From the NCBI GenBank assembly GCA_017525805.1, contig JAFXSH010000078.1, forward strand, positions 29,441 to 93,440: a stretch of DNA of 64,000 nucleotides. Direction: 5' to 3'. The notes beneath the pieces were generated by a model. The model was not told the origin of the DNA and searched no databases. It saw only the letters and a program-made list of their open reading frames with translations. Below are positions 36,604 through 45,640 of the stretch, piece by piece. The position numbers were made by a program, and so were the translations under genes. Numbering within the stretch: position 1 is the stretch's first letter; the number at the start of each line of letters is the position of its first letter. The stretch comes from Clostridia bacterium. GTDB lineage: Bacteria > Bacillota_A > Clostridia > Christensenellales > Aristaeellaceae.

Positions 36604-37541
36604 TGGTTTTCCTCCGCCATTTGGTCCAGGTCGGAAAGCATGCGCATGGCTTCCTCCCGATCCTTTAAGGTAGCGCCGCTGGCTTTCATATGGCCGCCGC
36701 CGCCGTATTTCACCGCAATGGGGTTAATATTATACCGCCCGGAGCGCAGCTCGCACAGCACACCCTGCTCCGCTTCCGTAAAATTCACCCAGATATCCAC
36801 GTCCCGGATCTCGTTCATCAGGCTCACCATGCCCCGGGAAATGGAAAACAGGTCTGATTTGATCTCCGCCATTTCCTCCCGGGTAGTATAAATATAAGCT
36901 ACGCGGTGCTTCGTCAATTTAATTTTCTGGGTGAAGGCGGCCCGAAGCTGCAACTGGTCCAGATCGGCGGCATACAGCTGCCGGTAAATTTCGTTGGTAT
37001 CAATGCCCTGCTCAAGCAGGTATGCAGCCAGACGGAAGGTGCGGGCCGATGTGGAATCGTACCGGAACCTGCCCGAATCCGTCACCATGCCAGTAAACAG
37101 AGATTGGGCGGCCAAAAACGGCACGCGCCAGCCGCATTCCAGCGCCATAGCCGCGATCAGACCGCAGCAGCTTTCAAAGCTGCTGTCGATGGCTTCGATC
37201 TGGCAAATGGGCTCGATAAACAGATGATGGTCCATGCGGGCGGTGGTTTTCGCCGTTTCAAATCGGCTGTCGCTGATCAGGCTCCGGCCCGAAGTATCCA
37301 GCACGATGGCAAGAGCGTTTTCGTAAGCTTTATCCGGCACCTCATCCATGGCCGAATCCGCCATGAAAGCGTATCGTCCGGCCCCGTCTCCTACCGCATA
37401 TACCTGCTTGCCGGGATAGTTTTCCCTGATCAGGTGCTTTAAGCCCACCTGGCTTCCCAGGGCGTCCCCGTCCGGGGTGGCGTGGCGGTGAATGATCACG
37501 GTTTCATGCTCTTCAATGGCTTTTTTGACAGCTTCAAACAT
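36600..37541 (-). CDS. DHH-family phosphoesterase (NrnA-like), first of a tandem pair
   Basis: A 313-residue paralog of the gene it overlaps. Motifs are RHATPDGDALGSQVGLK (canonical), LDTSGRSLI, the DHH motif in RMDHHLFIEP, TGMVTDSGRFRYDST, and KYGGGGHMKASGATL at the C-terminus. Expected to hydrolyse small RNA fragments or pAp in the cytoplasm. It has its own minus-strand promoter at 37575-37603, and the start follows a modest AACGGGGAAACG site. The two copies differ widely outside the motifs, suggesting separate substrates or a heteromer. Confidence 0.9.
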   Translation of the reverse strand: MFEAVKKAIEEHETVIIHRHATPDGDALGSQVGLKHLIRENYPGKQVYAVGDGAGRYAFMADSAMDEVPDKAYENALAIVLDTSGRSLISDSRFETAKTTARMDHHLFIEPICQIEAIDSSFESCCGLIAAMALECGWRVPFLAAQSLFTGMVTDSGRFRYDSTSARTFRLAAYLLEQGIDTNEIYRQLYAADLDQLQLRAAFTQKIKLTKHRVAYIYTTREEMAEIKSDLFSISRGMVSLMNEIRDVDIWVNFTEAEQGVLCELRSGRYNINPIAVKYGGGGHMKASGATLKDREEAMRMLSDLDQMAEENQ

Positions 37542-37574
37542 CGGCGTTTCCCCGTTCTTTCGTATGCTTTCTTT

Positions 37575-37603
37575 ATTTTACCCCATGAACCGGCTTTTGG
37601 AAA
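37575..37603 (-). promoter_or_regulatory. Promoter for the DHH pair
   Basis: On the minus strand: TTTCCA, 17 bases, TAAAAT. Confidence 0.55.
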
Positions 37604-37630
37604 CCCTTTTACCGCTTTTTTTCAAATTTC

Positions 37631-37659
37631 GTGACAATTTCTCCAAATCGTGCTATAAT
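37631..37659 (+). promoter_or_regulatory. Promoter for the M16C peptidase gene
   Basis: GTGACA, 17 bases, TATAAT with an extended TGC in front of the -10 box. Confidence 0.8.
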
Positions 37660-37692
37660 TCCCTCATCTATTCCATCTTAGGAGGCTGCCCC

Positions 37693-40600
37693 ATGAAAAA
37701 AATGCTTTCTCTGTTCCTCGCGCTGATCATGGCTTTCAGCGCTGTGTCTGCCCTGGCGGAAGCGCTGCCGAAGGATGACGCGCTGCCCCAGACAGGCGAT
37801 GTGATCTACGGCTTTGAAGCCAAAGAGATCCGCGAATTCCCGCTGATCGGCGCGCAGATCGTACTGTTTGAGCACCAAAAGACCGGCGCGCAGGTGACGT
37901 ATATCGCCAACAGCGATACCAACCGTGCGTTCCAGCTGACCTTCACCACCCGGCCCATCGACAACACGGGCCTGCCCCATGTGTTTGAACACGCGCTCAC
38001 TTCCGGCTCTGAAAAATACCCCTCCACCAACATCTGGATGAACGTGGCATATCAGACCTATAACACCTATATCAACGCTTACACCACCGACGCCATGACC
38101 TGCTATCCCGTCGCGTCCCTTTCGGAGGAGCAGCTGCTGCATTTGGCCGATTTTTACATCAGCATGTGCTTTGAGCCCCTGATCCTGAGAGACGAAAGCA
38201 TTTACCGCACGGAAGCCTGGCGCTACAATATGGCGGACACGGACGACGAGCTGACCATCAAAGGCACCGTGTATACCGAAATGCAGGGCGCTTATACCCT
38301 GAGCCGCGCCGCCTTGCTGAACGCCAACCGGGCCACTTTCCCCGGCGGTTCCCTGTGCTATGATTACGGCGGAGACCCGGACTATATCCCCGATATGACC
38401 TATGAAGCCCTCAAGAGCTATCACGAACTGTTCTATCATCCCTCCAACTGCATGGCCTATCTGTACGGCGATCTGGAGGATTACGGGGCGTTCCTGGCTC
38501 TGCTGGACGCGGCCTTCTCGCCCTATGAAAAATCCGATTTCACCTATGAGCAGGTGGATTATACCCGCATCACCGAGCCCGTGACCGCCGAATACCCCTT
38601 TGCCATGGCCGAGGGATCGGACACGGAGAACCAGTCTTATATCTATTACTACATCGTTTGCCCCGGCCTGCGGGAAAACCTGGAGCAGGAGAGCGTCGTG
38701 GATCACCTGTGCAGCCTGCTTTCTCTGAAATCTTCCCCGCTGATGCAGAACCTGCTGAAAGCCCTGCCCACCGGTTCGTTCAGCGTGGGCCGTGAGCTGG
38801 CCGCGCCGGATGACGCCATCCTGTTCCTGGCGGCCAACGTGAACCAGGGCGACGCGGACCTGTTCAAAGAAACGGTGGACTTATCCCTGCGGGAAATCGC
38901 GGAAACCGGCTTTGCCCAGGATATGGTGGACGCCGCCATGACCTCCCTGAACATCAGCTCCAAGCTGGCTCCCGAAAGCGGCAATCCCGTGGAGGGCGTG
39001 ATTTACAGCATGGCCTATGATTACGTGGTCACGGGCAATCCCTTCGACTATGTGGAGGGAACCGCCGCCCTGGAAGACATCGACGAGGAAAACCAGCAGG
39101 GCCTGTACAAAGCGGCTATCGCCGATTGGCTGCTGGATCAGGAACTGTACACCCTGACCACCACTTATCCCGCCCCCGGCATGAAGGAAGAGCATGACGC
39201 TGCCCTGGCGGAATATCTGGCCGGCGTCAAGGCCCAGATGACCGAGGAAGAAAAGCAGGCCATCATCGACATGACCAACGCGGAACCCGTGACCGACGAC
39301 ACCAGCGAAATGATGGCCCAGATCAAGGCCATCACCGTGGAAAGCCTGCCCGAGGAAGCCCGGGTATATCCCGTCAGCGACTTGACCGGGGAAGACGGCA
39401 TCCGCCGCATCGACGTAACCGCCGGAGTAGATGGCATCGGATATGCCGCCGTATATTTTGATGCTGCCACCCTGCCCCAGGAGGACATCCACTGGATGCG
39501 CCTGTTCACCCGCCTGCTGGGGACCCTGGATACCGACGCCCACACCAAGGAAGAACTGGATGTGCTGGTCAGCCGCTACCTGTACGATAAAACCATCGGC
39601 GTTTCTGTGGATAGGCTGGCGGACGGCACCATTCATCCCTATCTGATCGTAAGCTGGTATGCCCTGGACGACGATCTGGCCGCGGGCTACGATCTGATGA
39701 ACGAGCTGCTGTTCCACACCCAGTTCACTGATACCCAGAAGCTGCTGGAGCGGGTGCAGGCCCAGAAAGCCTCTGTCCGCAGCACCATCAACAGCAGCGC
39801 CTACAGCATCATGCTGTACCGGGGCCTGGCGGCGGACGATCCCTTCTCCCTCTATTACGGTTACCTGAACTTTGTGGATTACTATGCTTTCCTGGAAGAC
39901 CTGGAAGCCCAGCTGAACGAGGATCCGGAAAGCGTGACCGCCCGGTTCCAGGCCGTTCAAAAGTTCTTTGCCAACAACGCCGGGGCCATTTCCGCCTTCG
40001 CGGGCAATGAGGAGAGCATCGCCCTGAACCGTCCCCTGGCCGACGCCTTCCTTTCCGCTCTCCCCCACGAGGAACGGGAAGCCGCTGTCTACGATCTGCC
40101 CATCCCCGCCGAACGGGAAGCGATGATCATCGATTCCAACATCCAGTTCAACAGCGTCATCGCTTCCTTGAAGGACCTGGGCCTGGAAGACAACGACCTG
40201 TCTCTGTCCGTAGTTACTACCCTGGTGGCCGATCAGATCCTCACGCCGGTGCTGCGCGACCAGTTGGGCGTATACACTCCCCTTAACAATTATACGACAG
40301 ACAAGGGCATGTATCTGATCACCAACCGTGATCCCAACCTGGCTGACACCTTCGCGGTCTATCAGTCGCTGCCCGAATGGATCGCCGCTATGGAAGTTGA
40401 GCAGGACACCCTGGACGGCTATATCATGAGCGTTTACTCTGAACTGGCCAAGCAGGAGGGCGAGCTGACCGGCGCGGTAAGCGCCATTTCCACGGTCCTC
40501 GACGGCAAGGCCCAGGATGAAAAGCTGGCATATATGGAGCAGATCAAGGCTGTCACCCCCGAAGCCGTGCAGGCCGCCGCCGCGTACTATCAGAAAGCCT

Positions 40601-41106
40601 GGGACAACGGCGTACACAGCTCTGCTGGCAGCGCCGCCGCCATCAACGCCAACGCCGATTTGTTCGACGTGATTCTGAATCCCTTCGGCGCGGTGGACGC
40701 CTCTCAGGTTGAATTGACCGATGTGCCCGAGGGCAGCGAATTGTATGACGCCGTCCGGTTCGTGTTCGAGGAGGGCCTCATGTCTGCCAAGACCGAGGAT
40801 ACATTCGGTGTGGACGAAACCGCCACGGCAGGCGACCTTTACGGCGCGCTGTACGTGATCATCGGCGGCAGCCCCAACGCAGGCGAGGAAGCCATGGAAT
40901 ACTTAGGCCAGTTCGGCCTGGTGCCCGATGGACTGACCGTGGATACCGAGCTGACCAACGGCATGAGCGACCAGATTTTTGTGATGTTCGGCATGGCCAT
41001 TGGCATGGAACTCCAGGCGGATGAGCCTAACGAAACCACAAATCAGCCCATTACCCGCGGCGAAATGGCTGAACAGCTCTTGCTACTGTGCTCGTTGCTG
41101 CAATAA
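37693..41106 (+). CDS. Secreted M16C metallopeptidase with SLH-like C-terminal region
   Basis: A 1137-residue exported zinc peptidase of the PreP/insulinase group. Signal peptide 1-22. The inverted zinc motif HxxEH is H96-V-F-E99-H100, followed by ALTSGSEKYPSTN, and the downstream block GTVYTEMQGAY matches the PreP family; the remaining M16 repeats fill residues to about 1010. Such clam-shell enzymes degrade peptides of up to about 70 residues. The last 110 residues (AVRFVFEEGLMSAKTEDTFG, then PITRGEMAEQLLLL) look like one or two SLH modules, which would bind the cell-wall polymer. ATG 37693 has TAGGAGG upstream; an earlier in-frame start lies upstream of the promoter. Confidence 0.9.
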   Translation: MKKMLSLFLALIMAFSAVSALAEALPKDDALPQTGDVIYGFEAKEIREFPLIGAQIVLFEHQKTGAQVTYIANSDTNRAFQLTFTTRPIDNTGLPHVFEHALTSGSEKYPSTNIWMNVAYQTYNTYINAYTTDAMTCYPVASLSEEQLLHLADFYISMCFEPLILRDESIYRTEAWRYNMADTDDELTIKGTVYTEMQGAYTLSRAALLNANRATFPGGSLCYDYGGDPDYIPDMTYEALKSYHELFYHPSNCMAYLYGDLEDYGAFLALLDAAFSPYEKSDFTYEQVDYTRITEPVTAEYPFAMAEGSDTENQSYIYYYIVCPGLRENLEQESVVDHLCSLLSLKSSPLMQNLLKALPTGSFSVGRELAAPDDAILFLAANVNQGDADLFKETVDLSLREIAETGFAQDMVDAAMTSLNISSKLAPESGNPVEGVIYSMAYDYVVTGNPFDYVEGTAALEDIDEENQQGLYKAAIADWLLDQELYTLTTTYPAPGMKEEHDAALAEYLAGVKAQMTEEEKQAIIDMTNAEPVTDDTSEMMAQIKAITVESLPEEARVYPVSDLTGEDGIRRIDVTAGVDGIGYAAVYFDAATLPQEDIHWMRLFTRLLGTLDTDAHTKEELDVLVSRYLYDKTIGVSVDRLADGTIHPYLIVSWYALDDDLAAGYDLMNELLFHTQFTDTQKLLERVQAQKASVRSTINSSAYSIMLYRGLAADDPFSLYYGYLNFVDYYAFLEDLEAQLNEDPESVTARFQAVQKFFANNAGAISAFAGNEESIALNRPLADAFLSALPHEEREAAVYDLPIPAEREAMIIDSNIQFNSVIASLKDLGLEDNDLSLSVVTTLVADQILTPVLRDQLGVYTPLNNYTTDKGMYLITNRDPNLADTFAVYQSLPEWIAAMEVEQDTLDGYIMSVYSELAKQEGELTGAVSAISTVLDGKAQDEKLAYMEQIKAVTPEAVQAAAAYYQKAWDNGVHSSAGSAAAINANADLFDVILNPFGAVDASQVELTDVPEGSELYDAVRFVFEEGLMSAKTEDTFGVDETATAGDLYGALYVIIGGSPNAGEEAMEYLGQFGLVPDGLTVDTELTNGMSDQIFVMFGMAIGMELQADEPNETTNQPITRGEMAEQLLLLCSLLQ

Positions 41107-41121
41107 CCCCTGAAGATGCGT

Positions 41122-41164
41122 GGGAGGAAGCCGGTTCCGGCTTCCTCCCCCTCTTCTTTTTTTA
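41122..41164 (+). terminator. Terminator after the M16C peptidase gene
   Basis: GGAGGAAGCCGG, TT, CCGGCTTCCTCC, then CCCTCTTCTTTTTTT. Confidence 0.9.
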
Positions 41165-41167
41165 AGT

Positions 41168-42427
41168 TTATTCAGCAAAATATGCCCGGATATCCCGCAG
41201 CCGCGCCGTTTCCTCCGCGCTTGTGATTTCCACGGCGAGTTTGCCCGTGCGGATGGCCGGGAACAGGCAGACGGCCTTGTGGCCGATGGTTTCACCCTGG
41301 TACACGCAGATGCTTTCCCCGCTGTACCCCGGCAGCTGGGCGTACACCCGGAAGGAACGAACCGCCTCCCCCACGCTCATGTCCTCCCGGATCGCCAGCC
41401 GGTTCACCAGGGGCTTTGCTTCCCCCTCGCGCAGGCTGATCGTCCAGGTATGATCGCTTTCTTTTTTCATATCCCCGAAGGCCGCTAATGGATGTCCATA
41501 GCGCTTTTTCAGCAGCGCGCCGAATTCCAGCACCCGCAGCCGGTCCTTTTCATTCAGCAGGCCGTGGCGGTTAGGTCCCAAATTCAGCAGGAAATTGGCT
41601 CCCCGGCCCACGCTCATTTCGTACATGCCCATGAGCTCTTCCGCCGTTTTGATGCTGTCCTCGTTGTCCGCGCAGTCGAACCAGGTGTCCCGCAGCTTGC
41701 AGTCGCATTCGGCGGGCAAAAAGCGGGCCTCCTCCAGCGTTTCCTTTTCCGCGGTCATCACGGAAAAATCCAGGGCGGAGCGCACGTTCGGGTTGTTCAT
41801 GGGGGCGTATCCGTCCTCGTTGCCGATCCAGCGGGTATCCGGGTCCCACATGTTGAAGATCAGGATATCAGGCTGCAAAGAACGAATGGCCCGGATGATG
41901 CGCGGTTTGTCAAATTCGTGCTTTTCCGACCCGCAGCCGTCGAACCACAGGTAATCGATTTTTCCATAATCGGAAAGCAGCTCCGTGATCTGGCCGATGA
42001 AGTAATCATCATAGGTTTTCGCGTCCCCGAAGGATGTTTCTCCGCCCCACTGGGCCGGAGAATAATACAAACCCACTTTGAGGCCGTATTCCTGGCAGGC
42101 GTCCACAAACTCCCGCACCACGTCGCCCTTTCCGTTTTTCCAGGGCGTATACTGCACGCTGTAATGAGAATATTTTGTGGGCCAGTTGGCGAAGCCGTCG
42201 TGATGCTTGCACACTAAGATGGCATAAGCAGCCCCCGCCTCCTTCACCGTGCCGATCCACTGGCGGCAGTCCAGCCGATCCGGGTTGAACGCGTCCGCCG
42301 GCATGGGTTTGTTATCCCAGTCCGTATGGCCGGGAAAAAAGCTCCGGATACCAAAATGAAAAAACGCGCCGAATTCCCAATCCATGAAGCACAATTGTTT
42401 TTCGCTGGGCCGCAAAGCTTTTATCAT
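41168..42427 (-). CDS. GH29-type alpha-L-fucosidase, second copy
   Basis: A 419-residue cytoplasmic glycosidase with the GH29 barrel: FGAFFHFGIRSFFPG (residues 19-33), the CKHHDGFANWPTKYSHYSV block near 73-91, and IDYLWFDGCG with the likely nucleophile Asp163. The C-terminal 90 residues form a beta-sandwich-like region. It shares only the motifs with the fucosidase at 572 and probably has different specificity. The ATG follows ATAGGAGG. It is third in a minus-strand cluster after a GPH symporter and an alpha/beta hydrolase, but a terminator sits just ahead of it, so its expression may be partly uncoupled. Confidence 0.9.
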   Translation of the reverse strand: MIKALRPSEKQLCFMDWEFGAFFHFGIRSFFPGHTDWDNKPMPADAFNPDRLDCRQWIGTVKEAGAAYAILVCKHHDGFANWPTKYSHYSVQYTPWKNGKGDVVREFVDACQEYGLKVGLYYSPAQWGGETSFGDAKTYDDYFIGQITELLSDYGKIDYLWFDGCGSEKHEFDKPRIIRAIRSLQPDILIFNMWDPDTRWIGNEDGYAPMNNPNVRSALDFSVMTAEKETLEEARFLPAECDCKLRDTWFDCADNEDSIKTAEELMGMYEMSVGRGANFLLNLGPNRHGLLNEKDRLRVLEFGALLKKRYGHPLAAFGDMKKESDHTWTISLREGEAKPLVNRLAIREDMSVGEAVRSFRVYAQLPGYSGESICVYQGETIGHKAVCLFPAIRTGKLAVEITSAEETARLRDIRAYFAE

Positions 42428-42438
42428 GGCTTCCTCCT

Positions 42439-42474
42439 ATAAAAACGGCAGACGGCATTTGCTGTCCGTCTGCC
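42439..42474 (-). terminator. Terminator between hydrolase and GH29 genes
   Basis: Minus strand: GGCAGACGG, ACAGCAAATG, CCGTCTGCC, then GTTTTTAT. The T-run abuts the ribosome site of the GH29 gene, so it could act as an attenuator within the cluster. Confidence 0.75.
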
Positions 42475-42481
42475 TGCTTGT

Positions 42482-43474
42482 TCATTCCGCGCCTTTCTTC
42501 AAAAACGCAAGCACATCGTGCCACCAGGGAAACAGCACGTCGTCGGTGGACCGGTAAATTTCGTGCCGGGAGCCCTTCACAAGCGCCCATTCCCCCTGCT
42601 TCACCCGGTTAATGAACTGCTTCTGGAGTTCTGGATATACGCAGGCGTCTTCATCGGCGGTATACAGCTTGACGGGGCAGGCAATCTTTTCCGCCGCGCC
42701 GGGGGACAACAGCCATTTGGTCACCTTGATGGCTTCCAGTGTCCAGGAATAGGAGGGACCGTTATTCCAGTACTCCTTGTGATCGTGCTTCACCTTGTCA
42801 TACCAGTCAAAGCGCTCCCGGCTGGTGGCAAAGCCGGTATTGAAATCCTCCGGGCCAGCGTAGGGTTTGGAGATGAACACCCGCTTGCTGCCCATGCCGA
42901 TCAACTTGAAGCAGCGGCACATGGCATTGACCACAGGGCCGGGGATGTTGCCCAAAATGGCCGCGATCATGGGCGCGCACAGGGCCGCCCGGCTGAAAAC
43001 GTCCGGGTGGCGCTCCAAAAACAGGGACGTCACAGCCCCGCCCATGGAGTGCGCGAAAATCATCCAGGGCTTGGGCATTTTTTTCAGCACCGCGCCGCAA
43101 ACCGCCAAAAGGTCCTGCTCGTATTCGTTGAAATCGCTCACGTGGGTCAGGGAAACGTCCTTTTTCGCCGCGTCGTCCCGCCAGGAATGCCCGTGGCCCC
43201 GCTGATCGTAGGCTACCACGGAAAAGCCGTTCCGCACCAGGGAATACGTAAGCTCCGCAAATTTTTCGGCGCATTCCGTAAACCCGTGCAGCACCAGCAC
43301 CGTGCCCTTGGGCGCGTCCGCGTCATAGCGCAAGCAGTACAGGGGCTTTCCACCCTGCCCTTCCACGGTTTGGGCCTGTTCCCGCTGTTTCAGGAAAGGC
43401 AGCACGGCTTTTTCCATGGTGGAGGCGTAGTTTTCCGAAAGAACCAGCCCGTCCGCATTGAAACGCTCGTCCAT
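42482..43474 (-). CDS. Alpha/beta hydrolase (monoglyceride lipase/lysophospholipase-like)
   Basis: A 330-residue cytoplasmic serine hydrolase. It shows the oxyanion strand VLHGFTECAEKF, YDQRGHGHSW, the nucleophile Ser143 in AHSMGGAVTS, the acid in LYTADEDACVYPE, and the histidine in KGSRHEIYR. The pattern is that of bacterial monoacylglycerol lipases and related esterases; next to a glycoside symporter it could deacylate imported glycosides, which is inference. ATG 43474 is preferred because GGGAG lies eight bases upstream; the GTG at 43483 overlaps that site. It lies 16 bases after the symporter gene. Confidence 0.9.
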   Translation of the reverse strand: MDERFNADGLVLSENYASTMEKAVLPFLKQREQAQTVEGQGGKPLYCLRYDADAPKGTVLVLHGFTECAEKFAELTYSLVRNGFSVVAYDQRGHGHSWRDDAAKKDVSLTHVSDFNEYEQDLLAVCGAVLKKMPKPWMIFAHSMGGAVTSLFLERHPDVFSRAALCAPMIAAILGNIPGPVVNAMCRCFKLIGMGSKRVFISKPYAGPEDFNTGFATSRERFDWYDKVKHDHKEYWNNGPSYSWTLEAIKVTKWLLSPGAAEKIACPVKLYTADEDACVYPELQKQFINRVKQGEWALVKGSRHEIYRSTDDVLFPWWHDVLAFLKKGAE

Positions 43475-43490
43475 TTTGATCACTCCCGGA

Positions 43491-44855
43491 TTATTTCATG
43501 ATCTTGCTGTACACCCGTTTTTCATTGTAAGCCAGGAACAGCAGGCCGCCGATGACGCACACCACCGCCGCGCAGATGGCTACAATGCGGTAGCCGAGGC
43601 CAATATCCTGCCGGATGGTGCCCAGACTGGTCACCAGCAGCATGGCAACCGCCTGGCCCATTTTCATGGAGAAGGTGCGGGCGGCGTAGAACATGCCGCT
43701 TCGGTTCTCCTTGGTCTCGATCTCGTCGCATTCCGCGATATCCGCCACCACCGCCTGGGGCAGGATGCCGAAAATGGCCATGGCCGGGGCGGCCAGCACG
43801 CAAAGGATATAGCCCTGAATTTCCGCGTCCACAGGCAGGAACGCGCCCAAGGTGGCGGTATAGGCGAAAGCCACGGTGAAAATGCCGAACGCGATCAGGA
43901 TCAGCTTCTTCTTGCCCATTTTGGGGGTCAGCTTGCTCACCAGCGGGTAGAACAGCACGGACAGCGCCGTCATGCCCACGAAATAGGTAGTGCTCATGGC
44001 CTCGGGGAGCTTCAGCAGCGCCGTGACGAAATACAGCATGGCGTTCTGGAACATGGTGATGCCAAGGAAATAGATAATATCAGAGGCAACGAAAATGCGG
44101 AAATCCTTGTTGCGGAAAGTCGCTTTTAAAGAGGAAAAGGCGGTGGACTGGCTGGGCTGGGCGGTCACGTAATCCGTTTCCTTGATGGTGAACACTGGAA
44201 CGAACATGCACACGCAGCCGATCAGGCTCATGACCGTGAAGGTGACGCGGATGGCCAGCACCCGGTCCCCTACCACGCCCTCCAGCATGCCCCAGATCAC
44301 CGGGGCCATGTAGGCCACCGCCATACCGGCGATGAATGTGAAGGAAATGGAGGTGGAAATGGCCATGCGGGTCTTTTGGTCCGTGCCCAATTCGGGGATC
44401 AGGGCGTTATAGGGCGTGCAGTACATGGTCATGAACAGGTAGAACAGCGTGAGCATCAGGAACAGGAAGCCCGCGTTCAGCCAGCTTTCGCTGCCCACAG
44501 GGCTCCAGAAGGTGAGCACCGTCGCCACGGCAAAAGGAATGGCCGCGATACGCATAAAGGGGATGCGCCGCCCGGCCTTGGATTTGCACCGGTCGGACAG
44601 GGAGGCGATCCAGGGATCGGTGACGGCGTCGAAAATGCGGCCAAACCAAGTGATTGCGCCTAAAATGGTGAGAATGCCGAAAATCACCAGACCCTGTGGA
44701 ATAAAAATGGGCTGGCCCGCCGCCTGGGTCGCCAGGTCCGGCTGATAATAGCTGACCAGGAAGCTGGAAATCAGCGCGCTCAAAATTGACCAGCCGAACT
44801 GGCCGATGGCAAAGCACCATACCTTGCCTCTGGAAAGCTTCTTCTTTTCGCTCAT
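43491..44855 (-). CDS. GPH-family sugar:cation symporter (MFS)
   Basis: A 454-residue transporter with about 12 membrane helices of the glycoside-pentoside-hexuronide family, which move melibiose, xylosides or uronides with Na or H. Recognised by the opening FAIGQFGWSILSALISSFLVSYY, the DPWIASLSDR loop (DPxxGxxSDR type) with KAGRRIPFM, and DIAECDEIETKENRSGMFYAA in the second half. It leads a minus-strand cluster with a hydrolase and a fucosidase, so the cargo is probably a glycoside cleaved inside. The ATG follows AGAGAGGGG; a good promoter is upstream. Confidence 0.93.
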   Translation of the reverse strand: MSEKKKLSRGKVWCFAIGQFGWSILSALISSFLVSYYQPDLATQAAGQPIFIPQGLVIFGILTILGAITWFGRIFDAVTDPWIASLSDRCKSKAGRRIPFMRIAAIPFAVATVLTFWSPVGSESWLNAGFLFLMLTLFYLFMTMYCTPYNALIPELGTDQKTRMAISTSISFTFIAGMAVAYMAPVIWGMLEGVVGDRVLAIRVTFTVMSLIGCVCMFVPVFTIKETDYVTAQPSQSTAFSSLKATFRNKDFRIFVASDIIYFLGITMFQNAMLYFVTALLKLPEAMSTTYFVGMTALSVLFYPLVSKLTPKMGKKKLILIAFGIFTVAFAYTATLGAFLPVDAEIQGYILCVLAAPAMAIFGILPQAVVADIAECDEIETKENRSGMFYAARTFSMKMGQAVAMLLVTSLGTIRQDIGLGYRIVAICAAVVCVIGGLLFLAYNEKRVYSKIMK

Positions 44856-44893
44856 AGTAAATTACCCCTCTCTGAGATTTCATCTGTGTAACA

Positions 44894-44922
44894 ATTTTAC
44901 CATATCGTACATTTCTTGACAA
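44894..44922 (-). promoter_or_regulatory. Promoter for the GPH symporter cluster
   Basis: On the minus strand: TTGTCA, 17 bases, TAAAAT, about 40 bases before the start codon. Confidence 0.75.
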
Positions 44923-44993
44923 GCAAAAAAAACAGCTGCCGCCGCCTGCGACGGACGAAAAAAGTCGAAAACCCACTTGTTTTGCCGTTTCTC

Positions 44994-45023
44994 TTTACGA
45001 ATAGGAGCATACTGTGCTATAAT
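44994..45023 (+). promoter_or_regulatory. Promoter for the small membrane protein gene
   Basis: TTTACG, 18 bases, TATAAT with an extended TGTGC before the -10 box. Confidence 0.65.
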
Positions 45024-45106
45024 TGGAACGCAATCCCCACTATTGCCTCAAAAATCTGTTATCACAACAGTGTCATTCCCACTTTTTCGGGAAAGAAGGA
45101 GTTCTT

Positions 45107-45592
45107 ATGATGTATCGGAATTCGCGGCCCCGCATGCAGCTCTCCAACGCTGATCTGCGTTTGCAGCGGCGGGTGCTGCTGATCGCCTGCGCGGTGTTTT
45201 TGACCGCCGCCGTGGTTCTCGGGGCGCTGTACGTGCCCAGCAGGTCCTACCACAATCAGGTGCAGGTGCAGATCCGCCAGCGCATGTACAGCACCTGTTC
45301 CTCCGCCATTGACGAGGTGAACCGGCTGGGCAGCATCGTCACTTCCAGCGCTTCCTCCCGCATCGGGCGGGTGCGGCAATATATTTATTATATGGAGCAA
45401 TTGAACGCCATCAACGTGTCCCTGGACGGAAAAGGGGCCAGCCTGGTGCCGGACGACGTTTTCCCCACCCTGTACAGCGATCTGGAAACATTGGAGGAAC
45501 TGATCCTGCAATCCACTTCCCCCACCTTGGACGCCCGCTCCACCCTGCTGTCCCATCTGCAAACCCTGCAAACCCATTTAGGGCAGCAGTAA
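45107..45592 (+). CDS. Unrecognised single-helix membrane protein
   Basis: A 161-residue protein with a basic N-terminus, one membrane helix (residues about 23-45), then an extracytoplasmic, mainly helical domain (NQVQVQIRQRMYSTCSSAIDE to the end) with coiled-coil character. I do not recognise the family. It is flanked by its own promoter and a strong terminator, so it is monocistronic. The start follows AAGAAGGAG; a second in-frame ATG is one codon later. The arrangement (short anchor plus coiled coil) is reminiscent of cell-division or sensor stalks but nothing supports a specific role. Confidence 0.72.
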   Translation: MMYRNSRPRMQLSNADLRLQRRVLLIACAVFLTAAVVLGALYVPSRSYHNQVQVQIRQRMYSTCSSAIDEVNRLGSIVTSSASSRIGRVRQYIYYMEQLNAINVSLDGKGASLVPDDVFPTLYSDLETLEELILQSTSPTLDARSTLLSHLQTLQTHLGQQ

Positions 45593-45603
45593 GCTTTGCG
45601 AAC

Positions 45604-45637
45604 GCCTCCCGATGGACTTCTGTCGGGAGGCTTTTTT
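45604..45637. terminator. Intrinsic terminator between converging genes
   Basis: GCCTCCCGA, TGGACTTCTG, TCGGGAGGC, then TTTTTTA. Confidence 0.9.
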
Positions 45638-45640
45638 ATG

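Noticed and set aside
38881..40617. A 578-codon minus-strand frame inside the M16C peptidase gene
   Set aside because: Shadow frame with Gly/Val/His bias and no motifs; the plus-strand peptidase covers the region.
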